Source of the DNA: Paragonimus skrjabini miyazakii
Taxonomy: Eukaryota > Platyhelminthes > Trematoda > Plagiorchiida > Troglotrematidae
Reading direction: 5' to 3'
Length of the DNA stretch: 64,000 bases
Assembly (NCBI GenBank): GCA_014338405.1
Contig: JTDE01002997.1
Span: forward strand, 1 to 64,000
The notes under the pieces were generated by a model. It worked only from the letters and a program-made list of their open reading frames with translations, was not told the DNA's origin and did no database searches. The position numbers and the translations under genes were made by a program. This document shows, in pieces, positions 23,360 to 36,884 of this stretch; position 1 is the first letter of the stretch, and every line of letters starts with the position of its first letter.

Positions 23360-26300
23360 ACCCATTCTAACCTGCTTATTGATTACTAACCCCTTGAATT
23401 GTTTGCTATAAAAAAAAATCAGCCCATGGTATTGTAAATTTGTTACTAACGGGTCAATAGGAAATGCTTGTGTCTACCAGTTTTCCTATTCAAACAGTTT
23501 TGTTCAAGCTTCCGAAGGGAATTAGTTGTTTCGAATGAAAAATACACAGATTTAATACACGTTTATCTTTACTGTCTCGATGATCAGAATGCACGATACG
23601 TTGCGTCGGAAAGTATGTGGTTCCTATTTCATAATTCTTTTAGTTGCACCATTTCAGAATAGAAGCAGCTAGACTTAACTTTACACCATGAACAAAACTC
23701 TTATTAACCAATAATTGCGAAAAGACTGTAGGGTTTATGCACTAATCCAGTTTTCATCGTTTGCTCGCGCGGTTGTTTTAACAAACCTCAATGTTTGCCG
23801 TGAAAGTAACTGAGAAACGTCCGGCTAAATGAACATCTGCATCGTCCAATTACCGCATGACTTGAGAAGGGTTAAATATAGTTAATTGATCTAGGTTTTG
23901 GTTTATAAAACACAGTTGTTCGTTGTTCGGTTACGACTGTTACAAACTGCAAACCTCTTATCTTGCGATCGCTTATTTCTCTTGGGCAAGCCTTCTTGGC
24001 AGATATCACGAAACTTGTGTTTCACTCTCATTAGAACTCACGTATTGATCAGAATATGTGCCGCAGTTCACCTGACAACTACTGTGTCAGACTCATAATA
24101 AATATGACAGAATCATCATAGTTAAACGCTTAACTACAACTTCAGGTAAGTATTGATCAGCTCGCTTGACCATTTCTAAAGTAGTACAAACAGAATTGTT
24201 GTCTTCAACTTACTCGACAACACCTTAATTAAGACTTCTCAGTTAGGATGCAACTGTTGAGTTTGTGGAAATCGTTGAACAATGTTTTGAATACTTATTA
24301 AAATTTTGATAATTAGAGTGTTGTACCTGTAGCACCAAACAAACCGATACAAAATGAATGATAGATTTAATGTCCCTTTGTAATGACTGTTCCATATACC
24401 CAATCTCAACAACAAACAGCAAAAAAAGTGTTTTAACTGTCTTCGTGTTAACACTTTTGATTATGCTTGGGGATTCGTTCAGACATTTGTCGTGTTGTGT
24501 GACCCGTTTAGATGGTTCTACACGAGCAAATGAGGCAGTAAACGCAAAGCGAAACAATACACTTTTCAGATAGGGAGGTTGTTCACTGGTTCGCCCTCAA
24601 TATAGTAGTGTGCTTCACAAATATCGGATTCTCCTCCTCGTAATAATTGACATGAAAAAACTTGATTCTGAAAATAACTCGACTGTATCCGTAATTGCCC
24701 CCAAGACAAAGACGGGTGCAAAAATCAGCTATGTTCCGCTCCAACAAATATTGCGACAAGCAAAAAATTACAAGGTATGGTACATAGCAACTTACAAACA
24801 TTCTCGAATCAGAAAATGGAAGAACAGTTACCGAAAATAATAGTTAAGGTCACTAAGCCACCAATGAGCATAGCGGAATAAAGGTCAGACAGGTAAAATA
24901 ATAGCCAAGGTTACCTCTCAACCGTTCTGGACAGTTCCGCTCACTCTGATTGGATAAAATCGTTGTTTTCGAGGAAGGAGGCGGTTTTGAACGGAAGAAA
25001 TGGACACTTTAACAGAGGCGAAACTATGAAAATATAACCGAACACTTAATTCAGCAGCAAAAATAACTTTGATAATTAATACGCTGTCTCTTGGTTATCT
25101 TTTTACCTGGAAAATCACCTTTGAATAACGACAAAATGTAAATAGCAATTTTGTCCGTAGTTTGTAGTTTATCTGCCTCTGAGTTTAGAAGTGGACCGTT
25201 TTGGTGAGCCATTTTCACTGAGGGTGTTGACTGAATGCATTCTCTCATGTTTCATAGTATCTCTTTAGCACATTTCCCAGCCTCATCCATCAGATGCTGG
25301 ACTAGATTCCTGTTCAGAACTACTAAAGCGTGTGCGCTGTCCCTTCCGAGTCACTTCATATGCGTTGCGTTATACCGCGTAATCCATATGACGAAACATG
25401 TGCCCGCTTAAAAGCACTGTATCCACAAGTTGTTCAAACATCAGGGCAAGGTCGATATTTTTTCTAGCACAGTTGGATTGTACCAGTTTTTAATGGATTT
25501 TTTCCATTTCTGTGTCATATTTGTTCGCTTTTTGTTCCACCTAAGTTTCTGTCAACTGAAGTAGGCGAAACGTCATCGAGGGGTCCTGCAAAGGAGTGTC
25601 ATCCCACGGTAAGTCTATGCGGTATCTGCCGGTTAGTCAGTCAAATGCTTTTGTACGTTCCATATGCTTCAGTTGGCGAATGTTTTTTGTATCGATTCAG
25701 AGGTTCACGTGGAAGCATTCGGATTGACTGTAGATATGCTTGTTGAGAAATCACTGGCAAAAGTTAAAGCTTGTTCGTTGTCTAAATTGATTGTCGTCCC
25801 ATTGACTCTGCCCGTACGTCTTCCTTTTTTAGTTTTCTCAAATAACGCCTGACGTCATCCCTAGACGACTAAAGACCTCTACTAATTTTTCTAGACTGAC
25901 CAGCATCTGGAGAGAACATCACGCCTTTTGTCCTTTCTACACTAGTCAGTTCATCTTTTCATGGCATGATATGAGGAAACAAAATGAAAATGAATCAATC
26001 ATTAATATCATAGACCATAACCAGAATACAATAAGTCACCCCAATCCACTGGCCTATTCGTGTGGAAACCGTAACTTCCAGTGGATGACGACATTTTTCT
26101 GGTTTGCACTGCCGCAGACATCAATGTGACTAGCTAATTCTGGGCCAGTGCTTTTGGTCAGAGAGCATCAACTTAACTAGATGTTATCGTCTTGCAATTT
26201 AATAACAGTCATTTTACCGTCAAAATTATTCAAACAATATTCATCTGCTGCTTACTAATATAACTCGTTCGCCTATTTCAGAGAGTGACTGCTATCTACC

Positions 26301-27000
26301 ATACAATGGGGATCTATCACCAACAGATGCGATGAACACATTCATGTTGTGAAATATACATGAACATGTCAGACTGAGATAAATAGGGTATACCAAACAC
26401 AACATTCACCTCTGATACACCCAAAAGCCTTTTAACTATAACAGTGGTAGAAAGTACAGAAGCACAACTGAGGATCAATAATTGTTCCAGTTTATGTCAG
26501 CCGCGACGGATAACTTTTGGTTGCAATGAATGGAAAATGGCAATGAGTTGTAAATGCACTGCTCAAACTGAACAAGCACCCCCAAGGGTAGACATTATGT
26601 GCCTCCTTACTTCCAGTCGATTACCTCACAACCAGCATTTTCTTCCAGAATGGAAATAATTGACATCATTAAACCTGCTGGGCAGTATTTCGATTACTGG
26701 TAAATGATGGGGAATTTTGGTCTAAACATTCACACATTCATAACGGCCACTAGACTGACTCGGAACGCCATTCATAGCGTGGAGTAGCCAATGGAAAAAA
26801 AGCTTTATTATGAATGATAAAATTAAGAAAACCGTTCTCGGTGGAAGAACCAGAATTACTCTTACTGCAAACACATTATTGATTGCAACACGCTCTCATG
26901 TCGGATAGCATTTCAGAATTCCAATCAGGCATAGGATACATGCTCAATCTACTCAAAAGAATATCTTACTTTGTGACCATGTTTCAGTTTGACATCCCAC
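23360..27000. other. Unassigned non-coding DNA
   Basis: This stretch begins with the probable 3' flank of PLE-3, which includes an A-run near 23410. Beyond that I recognise nothing. ORFs on both strands around 24239-24840 (up to 104 codons) overlap each other and lack motifs. Confidence 0.45.
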
Positions 27001-30000
27001 GTTTTCACTAAACTTTTGACTGTCTCAGTAACTAAAATTTGGAGCGCAAAATGCACACATCTGACAATTGATCACAACTTACGCATTCTCAAGCACTTTG
27101 TAAACAGCACGGTTGTTCTTTGAAAGCATGCCGAGAATGAATAAAACTCGCTGTTGGTGTAAACAGCTTGTAGGTGAGTATCCTTCATTTACGCCTTCTG
27201 ATCTATATTGGCCGCTCGTTTAAGCCCCATTTCTCATTTTGCCTCGCGAATCACATTTATTGGTTTCGCTCCAACTCCGAAGCCTAAAAATTTTCCCGTT
27301 CGGCTTAACTGTTTTTGTGGTAATCCCTTCTAACACCGTCACTAAGCAGCATAGTTTAGTCCTAGCTCACCCCTATCCAAGTTACCAAACAGCAATTCAT
27401 ACGTAAATTATGATACCATCACCACTGTACTGTGAAGATGTTATTATCATCCCTCCAAGTTTCTGAGGTGAGATGATGACTCTCCGGCAGGTCACCCAGG
27501 TTCCTGTCGATGACAAACACTCAATAGTAATCACCTTTTATGTAAGCGGTTACATCCGGAAAAAATGTTTATCTTGGTGAATCTAATGCAACTTAAGTAA
27601 TGTGCTTATCGACACCATGTCGGCTGACAGATGAGAACTAAACTGTTCATTCTCTGTCCAAGTGTTCGCAACGATACGTACCCCGATATGGTATTGATAC
27701 TGCATAAAATACTTCGAAATTGGTGGGTAAAATCCTTGTGAAATACAGTCCATAAACTATGGGTGACACCAAATAATTAATTGCCTTTGCAAACACCCCT
27801 TTGAATGAGACGATAGACGTTGTTTATAAATGCCACGACTATATCACAAGATATGTTGCATATGGACAGCTCATTTGCTATTGCTATTGCTAGCACAGAA
27901 GCAATGCATTCAAACTAGAGCGAGAAGACATGGCAGCAGTGACTGTTGATGTTGCCATCCTTCGTAACGGTGAGCATCTGGTTCGTTATAAACTAGTAGG
28001 TAGCTGTTACCGACCTTGTTTGATAGACAGGCGCGATGATTCCATTGGTCTAAAACTTGATTTGGTGAATGTCCCACTGAAAGGTGCTACTGATATTTTA
28101 CTAGTCACGGGGATTTACTTCCAGCTTCGATCTGTTGGTGGCTTGTAGTTGCAGTTCGATGCACCCACAACACCACGCAGGTAGTGCCCAATGGGATAAT
28201 CACGCGCCTACCAACCGTTGTGAAGAGGACTCAGATCGACTTGGTGGTCAAATCAAAGGTTATCTAAATTCCCATTGGAATCTACTGATGCAAGTACGTA
28301 TGCCTTAAATCGATCCACGTAGGGTTGCATATAAGTACACACAATCTGAGGTGATTATGTGCTTCCGGAATTGGTATCACTGCAGGATCCAACACAAAAC
28401 CCAAACGAAACTACCAGTAAGGCGTATGGTCGCAATGATTTTCATATGATCTATTGTCTCAAAACGAAGCAAGATCTGTGTGCTATGAGGGAAAACTCCG
28501 TGCACAATGCATCTTTCACCGTACTGTTGTGGCTTTTCCTTGCAAAAATATCCCTAGAAAACAAGTGTTAAGATATCATTTGTGACATCAGCGCAGCAAC
28601 CCTATTTAATGTCCAAATGTTCAATGAATTACCGATACGAGTGCTTTTAATTCGCACACAACCTGAACTTCTCCTTTGAAAGAAAACTGCTAGATTTGAG
28701 ACATTTGGGAAGGATACTTGAAGTATAACTTTTTTAATAATATCATGGCACTGCGAGTTTTATCAGACATCACTTGGAAAAGTCATGTGACGTATCGGTT
28801 ATAGAATCGTTCAAAAAGAAGGTATATATCGAGTGTTCCTTCAGTGGTAAACGTATAATTAAAGAGATGTCCAAGAACTTAGCACAGTTATAGAGTAGAT
28901 TCATGATGTCAGAAATCTCTGACTGAGTGCCATTTATGAACATAGTTACCCACCTTGAATATCCGAACGTGAGTTGGTGGCTGATCACAGACATGATCGA
29001 ACACTCCCATTCAACATGTGGATGTGTAACCAAAAATTTGTTCACTGAAGGTCACCGAAGTAGTCACTGTTTAACTGTCCATACTTCGTGCATAGAGGTC
29101 ATGGTGTTTAGGCTTTAGCTTTACTAGCTACGTAAACGCATAAATTCCAGTATCTTGGCTCCGGCTAATTTGTCATTTTTTTTTTTACTGCGTAACTCAT
29201 GTTGATGATAGAGGTAGTTATTCCATGTAAAGTGGACTAGTTACTGGGGATCCGAATAAACGAATAAACTAGGTGATGTTTCATAAGTCCACAAAACATG
29301 AACTGTAAATTCCACCTGCATACTGTAGCGTGCATTTCAGTTGACCACATGCGACTGACAGTCGCTTTCTCTCGTTATCTTCATTTTTCAGTGAAGAAAG
29401 GGATTGTATACTGAAACTGTGAAGGAAACTTTTGTTTTTCCTACGTTCAGTAAATCACAGTGCGTTTTGAATTCTGTGGTTTAGTGGATTATCACTATTT
29501 CTTGATTTTCCATTTTAAAAAAGTACAAAATATTCTTCATAACTGTAATAAAAATCACTGAATTAATGTCAGATTCTTTTGCACTAATAATGTTTGGGTT
29601 CACAAAACCGGTGAACTTTGTTTCCATGTCACCATTTGTTGATATTGCTTTGTTGTGATGCAGGTGCTTGATAACATTTCATGGTCATGCTCGATGAAAA
29701 TGGCGTGTAAAGAGTTATTGGGGAGGCTGGTTGATACCGAAGACACATTCAAGATGATTTCTACATGATTAATAGGAAGACAGATACAATGAAAGTTAAC
29801 CACTTCAAATGAGACGTATAAAACATATTTCATTCAGTTATCAACTGTAAACTATGCAGGTGACAGTGAAACGCGAATCCGGCGATTCCATTTATAGGTC
29901 GCTTGACTAGCCTAGCACGTTGAGTAGTACGGAAGGAGTGTGAAGAACCCACACAGACTTACATCTTTCAAAAGGTCATGCTGCTTAAGCTAAAAAACAA

Positions 30001-33000
30001 GCTTTCTTAAGGTACATACGTCAACAACGCAAAGATTCTTCCTCAGTCCAGTCGAGGGAGTGATAAGGTCATTTCTTGAACTTAAGAATTTACCAAGTTA
30101 TTTAAGCACCGTTCATTGCACTACTTTCTATAACCCATCGACGGTCTCCCCATCTATTGTTGCGTCGTAAGTATTCCAGTGCACTCGTCGGTAAATGATG
30201 TACATTTCACACAATTTTTATCCAACGCATTCAATTTAATACACTCACCACTTGTGCACTCATAAACCACGTTGTGGTTAATTTCAGTTGACACTCACTA
30301 CCAGCCGTAATGCGACAGAATTGTAGGTGACCGGCGTTAGTTCTGTTCGTTTCTCTTGTTAGTCAACATCCAGTTAGATCAACGTACTGGATCATCTAAT
30401 TAAACGTGTAATGGTATCTTCTTGCCAATAAACGAATCTGTACGACACAGTATGTACCGCAATCAAATGAGCCGATATGTCTAGCCTCGTCAAATAAACC
30501 GGAGGCCTGAAGCGCTCCAAGCGACATTGTCTGCTGGATGAGCTCGCTTCCAAAAAATAGAATCTTTGGAATCAAACTTTGCATAAGTGGCTTCTTTTCA
30601 ACTTTCATAAGTATTTTTAACTACGTTTTTCAACTGAGTAGTAAATCATCTGAATGTGTATACCGAGGATTGCCTATGATGGTGAGTTTGCATACGGTAC
30701 TTTCCAGTTTTCGGAGGGAAACATACTTTGTGTCATCAGTAATTCTGGTGCAAATGGCTTCACCAACAAATCAGGGAAAACAATTTGAAAGCAGTGATTT
30801 ACATGTTTAAAGGAATTTGTGGACGTCGAGCGACCATAAGAGATCGGCCGCGGTGCAGACACCTGCGAAGAGCAAAGCAAATGCAATCTTGGGTTTGGTA
30901 CGAACTGACCAGCAAAGGTGAGGTAGATTGTTGGAGAGGAACCTTTCCAGTTGAACTGGGATATCATATTGATCAAAAGAAGTTATCAGGACAGTTCAGG
31001 ATGAAGCGACTTGGGGCAGAAGCAAACCCCCCAGAGTTTATCGAGCGAAGAGCACATACCGGTTGAAGTGAACGTCGCGAGAGCAATCAGTGGGGAATCA
31101 GTTGATTGACTGCTTGTTACCGTCGCGACATGCAAGGACAATCGAATAGATTTTGCCCAATTGTACTGTGCCGCAGGGGATCTTCTATACTATCAACCAT
31201 GGCATCAACATTTTCGGGGAACCGATCAAGAAACACAGATTCAAATGAAATCAGATTACGTTTTGACATGAAAGGAAACTATATACAATCAGGTGAATCC
31301 CAGCAGCTTTATAAGCTATTGATGCAGTTATCGGTGGACCCACAAGTGTCTCGTACAATGCAGTACGCTTGTGAATAAATGATTCTGGCCTTGCATATTT
31401 ACGTTGCTGAGACCAGTACACACGGTAGTTGTCAAATCGCTTCTATGAATTTAGTATAATACACACAGTAACACGTAATTAATAGTTCCGAAACGTTACT
31501 TCGAACAGTCAAGCTAGTAGGACCACCATACTAACCCGATAAACCTTCAAAAAAGACTGTCGAAATGACTGTAATTTATACGGTTATACTGGAAAATATT
31601 AACGGCGTAGTGAAATTATCCAACAGGAAAGGTTTCAAAATGCAGCAACCAAACTGTAACCACAAAACAGCCACCGGTCAACGGTGAACGGGCTCATTAA
31701 AACAACTGAGTAATAACGAATGTGAGAATGTGCTGTTTACTGCCATGCAGAGAGCTTTTAGTAAATCGGGAATTACAATTGTAAAAGGGAAGAAAACAGA
31801 TGCACACCATGTATTCACACATCGTAAAAAATTCCTCATAATTCTTCACTGCGCGCAGCTCAGAAGGCACAGACTAACAAAATTGGAACCGACAAACCAT
31901 GCAAACGTGCTTTAACGAACCTGATGTCTGATATCGTACAGAACGGCAAACTTACGAGCAGTTTGATAGCCCTGACAGAGGTGTTTAGTGGTAATAGCAA
32001 TGTGCGTCGTAACCTATGAGATAAAATAGACGTAGTTGATGAGGATGAGGTTATTTGACCGTGCGAATTAAGAGATGGTGGGTTGAACCATTAACAAGAC
32101 AGCTTGCAAACTGATGGGTGTATGGAGCCGTCCAGCTCCTTCGTGATTATATACGAAAAACCGATTCGTGCCAGCACGGCAAGTTAGCCAGGCTATGACT
32201 ACGATTCGAGTATTGGAGAGTGATGAAGATGTGAGTGACTTAAATCGAGAAATTTCGGTCGCGTGAGGGTTATGATCATTTGCAAACAGCATTTCCGTAC
32301 AACAATACGCGACCGTCTCATGATGTAGTCAAGATCGGATAAATTCATGGTTCTGCTCATAGATGATGAACAGCCTAATCAATTTCAGCTGGTTCGAACG
32401 TTACATCATCGTATCAACTGAGACTGTCAGACCACACTGATCCCACACAACATCAATCCACTTAATGGAGAACATGCTGAGAATAATGCAACGCTGGAAG
32501 TTATCAGATAACGCATTTCGAACATGGCTTTGGTAAAGAAAGAATCAATAGGAATTTTCCCTTCTGTATAGATGTATGAGATTTGGATGTAGTAATACAT
32601 AAGAGATATTTTTTTAGTGTAATGTGATTTGAACAGTGTTGAAAAGTAATGGCAACCAATTTTAGATCAAGTGGTCAATTTCTTCTCAGGTAACTGGCAA
32701 TTGGCGAAGCAGACGAGAAGGTAGAAGAACAGTGAAAATGACTGCGGGAGCAGAACAGCATATGTTAAAAAGTACGTTGTTTGTCCAATCAACAACGTTC
32801 CGGTTCTTCGTGGCTGGGTTGCTAAATCGATTTTATTGTGTTACCATGTAAGAAGAAGATATTGTGATTGAATATGAGGCAGCGCAAGAGTGTAGAGACA
32901 AGCCAGAGGCCACAATGAAGAGCATGTGGCTCGCTTATCTAGGTAAAAGTGCCATAGAGCAATGATTGGTGGGCCGCTACTACAGTCACTTATCCGACTA

Positions 33001-33084
33001 CGACGGCTAAACGAAATCTTGCATGAAAAGTTGCACAGATCAGGAAAAAGTCAACGAGTAAGCAAAACCCTGGTCGAATGTAGG
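27000..33084. other. Unassigned non-coding DNA
   Basis: No supported gene. The most gene-like open segments are 30785-31066 (93 codons) and 31106-31378 (90 codons), which are hydrophilic and adjacent on the plus strand. I cannot place either in a family, and there is no splice, RT or repeat context to support them. They could be remnants of an unknown element. Other ORFs are shorter and unsupported. Confidence 0.4.
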
Positions 33085-33588
33085 TGTTGTATCGAATTTC
33101 AAAGCTCAGTCATATGAAAGTCCGACCCAACCGTATTCCACAAAATATTTACCCATGTGTATTCTACCGCCCCTGTTTCTGGCCGCTAATTGGATCTCGA
33201 CCTTGATGTTTTTGTTTTATCGCGTCAACCGACAGTTGTGCAAATAGCCAGTGGCCGCTTTTTGTACTTTGCTTGAGTGGTACGTGCATCACCCTTTTGG
33301 AGCTTGGCTCATCCCTGTTGGTTTTGAACCTGTTGACTGCTCGAAAGAACTCTGTTGAGTATGAATGTCATATTATGTGCTTATAGATCATCTTTAGCCT
33401 ATTTTACATTAAATTGTAGTTATCTCCCAGAAACGATTCGTCGATCGAAACTGTTGAGGTCGTCTACTTATTAACTTTGATCATTTGTTCAATAGTACCG
33501 TGGCATTCAGGACCAATCTTATTTTGACTGTTTGGAATCATTGGTTTATTGCTGCGCGTTGCTCAACGTCTTCGTGGAAGATCGTACA
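33085..33588 (+). repeat. 5' LTR of BEL/Pao element (copy B)
   Basis: A 504-base LTR inferred by comparison with copies A (13156-13646) and C (12558-12836). It starts with TGTTGTATCG and ends with CGTACA. A gag-like ORF starts 34 bases after the end, as expected for a 5' LTR. The bases right after the LTR do not begin with TGG, so no clear tRNA primer site can be named. The promoter and poly-A signals of the element would lie inside this repeat but none was pinpointed. Confidence 0.78.
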
Positions 33589-33621
33589 GTACTCCACATT
33601 GATCTTCAGTCTGCTTAACTC

Positions 33622-34970
33622 TTGACAATGTCTGACAATTGCAAGAAACAACCTATAATGGATGGTCAGTTGAAATCATTCGAGCAGGTCAAAGGTGCTA
33701 TTAATTCTGTCTCATGCTCTGGTTCCCGTGGTAGTTGTAACAGTCGTAAGAGTGTTCAGGCTGGATCTGCGTTATTACGGGCTGAATTGATAGAAAGACA
33801 GCTTAAGGAAGAAGTTAAACTACAGATGGCTTTATTGCCAGCTAAGGCAGATGTAGAGGATGCTAGGTCAAACGTTATGCTTGCTGATAAAGATTAAGAT
33901 ATCTATAATGAGCATGTGGAATCAGAAAGCAGAGATGATAGAAGTGAGGAAGACTCCCACATACATAATTTTCTTGATGATTATGGGACACGTTTGAATC
34001 CGATGACTGTCCGTGCTGCAGAGCAAGTGCCAACTACGACTGGTGCAGAATTAGGCTCCGCACTAGCTACATTGTCTGCAAGCTTGGCACTGCCAAAAGG
34101 GGAACTTGGTTTCTTTATGGTAACTTCATGACGTATTGGAAATTTGTGTGACAGTTCTTGAGCGAGGTTGAGTCTAAAGTGTCGGATGATCGTCAGAGGC
34201 TCCTTTACCTGATGTATTACTGTGAAGGTCGAGCTAGAGAGTCGATTGATGAATGCGTCATGCTAGAACCCAGCGCTGGCCATTGCAGAGCACGGCAATT
34301 GCTAAAAGAACTTTACGAACAGCCATAGGTTATTGCTAAATCTATGATAGATGGGTTGCTACCCAACGGCAAATCTGTGGGCAACAGCGTGGAAGCCTTA
34401 TCTCAGTTATCCATAAGAATGCAGAATAGCTCTATTGCACTGAGTCAAATGAACTGTATGACCGATATCAACTCGGCGACAACACTAGAGCGCATCGTGA
34501 GAGCCCTACCCTTATATCTATAGCATAAGTGAGCAGAAACTGCGGATCATATGTTTGGTATGGCATGAGAACCGTTTTTAATGAGCTAACAGAGTTTATC
34601 TCGCGTTGTACAAAGATTGTGCGAAGCAGATGTGGTCAGGTAGCTAATGAAAGCGAACGGAAGGACTCGAAGATAACGCATTCGGTTGGAAGTAGCGGTC
34701 AAGCTACGAAAAGAGGTACCTTTAAGTCATCCAGCTTTTTCGTTGACCAAGACCGGGCAAAAGACTCTAGTAGCAGTTGTGCCTTGTATTCTCATAGGCA
34801 CGCCCTCGAGGCGTGTGATTCCTTCCTTGCCATGGAGGTACCTGTGAGATTCGACAGCTTGCGACTGCTCGGAAGTTATTTTGTTCGTCTTAAGTTGTAT
34901 CGCCGAGCCTCAGGCTGCAGGGTTAAGTCGCGTTGTGGCGTGGAACGACTGCAGTGGGCGTCATCATAGT
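33622..34970 (+). pseudogene. BEL/Pao Gag relic
   Basis: Gag would form the particle that packages element RNA. The first segment (33622-33897) is hydrophilic with an ELIERQLKEEVKLQ helix. After a stop, 33916-34131 continues. Further frames give a DDRQRLLYLMYYCEGRARE block near 34190, LLKELYEQP, and MNCMTDINSATTLERIVRAL near 34460-34510. These are hallmark pieces of BEL/Pao Gag. The frame 34529-34969 holds the nucleic-acid-binding region (TKIVRSRCGQVANES, then CALYSHRHALEAC). In it, Cys positions of the expected zinc knuckle are replaced by Tyr or Arg. Stops and frameshifts are present throughout. Confidence 0.78.
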
Positions 34971-35600
34971 CTACTGCACCTCACGCGCACAGAGCCCGTG
35001 GCTGACGAAGGCAGTAAACATCAAGGTATCTGCAACATTGCTAATACCGTTGAAAGGCGTACAAGACCAGGTATAGTGCCGGTGAAGCTTAACTCGATAA
35101 GTGGTTCAGTGTCAACGTATCGTGGTTCAGATACCACTTTACTGAAAGAGGAACTACTTCAGCGTATTGGTGTCATAGACCCTCAGTCCATTCTGTCAGT
35201 CGCAATCATAAATGGGTCAACCAACACCCACTGCAAAAATGACCGCCCGAGAATTGCCTCCTTAGATGGGCAAGAGACGGTTGACGGAAACAATGCTTAT
35301 TCAGTGACAGATCTACCCATACGACCCGTGTCGTCGATAAAGGAGGAAGCCCGAAGATGGTCACACTTGAAGGATCTCCCGTTCAATGAGATACACGATA
35401 CAGAAGTAACCATTCTTGTCGGCTGTGACGTGTCCTAGGCTCACTGGGTGATGGATCGGAAACTTGGAAAGCGCGGGCAACCTTACGCAGTCTTAACGAC
35501 CCGCTTCAAAGAAAGCCACGAGAGACTGTCTCGATGAATTGCACCTGTCACGATGAAGTTAGTCCGATAGATGAGGAACCACTGGAAGCAGATGTTTAGC
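34881..35600 (+). pseudogene. BEL/Pao protease and pol N-terminal relic
   Basis: The open segment 34881-35438 carries GRHHSLLH, then GIVPVKLN, and a protease-like RGSDTTLLKEELLQRIG. After that come ASLDGQETVD and a VSSIKEEARRWSHLKDLPF block, ending at EVTILVGCDVS. A stop follows, and then AHWVMDRKLGKRGQPYAVLT continues in the same frame. This matches the order of the BEL/Pao protease and the domain leading to the RT. The catalytic Asp of the D-S/T-G motif seems lost at TYRGSDTT, so the protease would be inactive. The first codons overlap the gag frame and are read-through. Confidence 0.78.
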
Positions 35601-35704
35601 GGAATCATCACAAAGATTCATGCCTGCAGATGCTGGCGAAGGCTGATCTGTCAGACGTGGAGCAGTTTGTTGGCAGGAAGCGCGGAAATCGGTTTCCGAA
35701 CGTT

Positions 35705-36884
35705 ACGTGTTGGCCATAGCGTTTAAGTCGATTAAATCGTGACCAACTAGTGCCGACACTCGTGATAAAGCATCTGCCACAACGTTATCGCTGCCAGAAA
35801 CGTGGCGTATATCTGACGTGAATTGAGATACGAAGTGTTGATGTCAAATGCTTATCGGACCTACTGCGAAAGGCAAAATCCAACGGTTGGTGGTCGGTGG
35901 AAATCACAAACTGGTTTCCCTTGAGGACATGTCGGAAATGACGAACGGCCGAGTAGACTGCTAAAAACTCACGACCGAACGTGCTATACTTTGCTTCAAC
36001 CGGAAGTAGACGTTTGGAAAAGAAAGCGAGTGGTTTCCAGAGTCCATCGACGAACTGTTGAAGCAGGGCGCTGACCGTGGTGTCTGACGCGTCAACAGAT
36101 ATACTTATTTCCGCAGCTGAGTTGAAATGATGTAACAGGACGGCAGTAGCTGACGCATCCTTAATTCGATCGAACGATTCGATGGCTGTCGCTAATAACT
36201 CTACGTCTCCGTTGACACGGCCGCGGAGTAAGTCGGTTAGAGGTTGCATAAGCTGTGTACAATGGGGAATGAGTCGTCTGTAATAGTTAACCATTCCGTA
36301 AAATCGACGGATGGCGGCGAGAGTTGTAGGACGGGAAAAGTCGCGAATTGCTCCTATCTTGTCGTCCAACGGTCGAATAAAGTGTTGATCAACGTGGTGT
36401 CCTAGGAACTCTATTGCAGGCTGTCCGAACACGCATTTGTCCGCATTAATCGTTATCCCGAAAGTTGCTAATCTGTCGAAGAGCTGTCGCAGATGAATCT
36501 GGTGTTCTTCTTCAGACGCGCTTGAAACTAATAAGTCGTCCATGTAGGAATGGACAAAATCTAGACCTCGTGTAAGGTCGTCGATAAAACGTTGAAACGT
36601 TTGTGCGGAATTTCGCAAACCACATGGCATACGTAGAAATTCGAATTAGCCAAATGGTGTGATGACGGCTGTCTTCGCGACATCGTTCTCCGCAACTGGG
36701 ATCTGGTGATAGGCGCGCACCAGATCAATTTTCGAGAACACACGAGTACCATGAAGGCTAGCCGTGATGTCCTGTATATGCGGGATTGGGTGCCTGTCAG
36801 ATACCGTGGCGTTGTTGAGCGAACGATAATCTTCACAAGAACGCCAATCGCCCGACGCTTTAGTGACCATGTAGAGTGGTGAGG
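35705..36884 (-). pseudogene. Gypsy pol: reverse transcriptase and RNase H, broken
   Basis: RT reads from the gap edge: SPLYMVTKASGDWR, YRSLNNATV, the motif A region FSKIDLVRAYHQIPV, then an in-frame TAA after TPFG near 36645. In the same frame the downstream part continues with LRMPCGLRNSAQTFQRF, the catalytic YMDDLLVSS and FLGHHVD. RNase H follows with VDASDTTV, GREFLAVYSAVRHFRH and STDHQPL, giving the catalytic D-E-D residues. Near 35820 the frame shifts, and the conserved VSGSDNVVADALSRV follows in another frame. Integrase is absent. One nonsense and one frameshift are the visible lesions. Confidence 0.88.

Larger units (their letters stand above)
33085..35700 (+). mobile_element. BEL/Pao LTR retrotransposon, 3'-truncated
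   Basis: The order is 5' LTR (33085-33588), short leader, gag relic (33622 to about 34970) and aspartic-protease/A17-type region (to about 35600). Similarity ends near 35700, where a Gypsy element in the opposite orientation begins. Reverse transcriptase, RNase H, integrase and the 3' LTR are absent. BEL/Pao elements are LTR retrotransposons common in animals, including schistosomes. This copy has several stops and frameshifts and is dead. Confidence 0.82.

Noticed and set aside
30785..31378. Two adjacent hydrophilic plus-strand ORFs as an unknown gene
   Set aside because: Each is about 90 codons with no motif, no splice evidence and no repeat context; left as unassigned.
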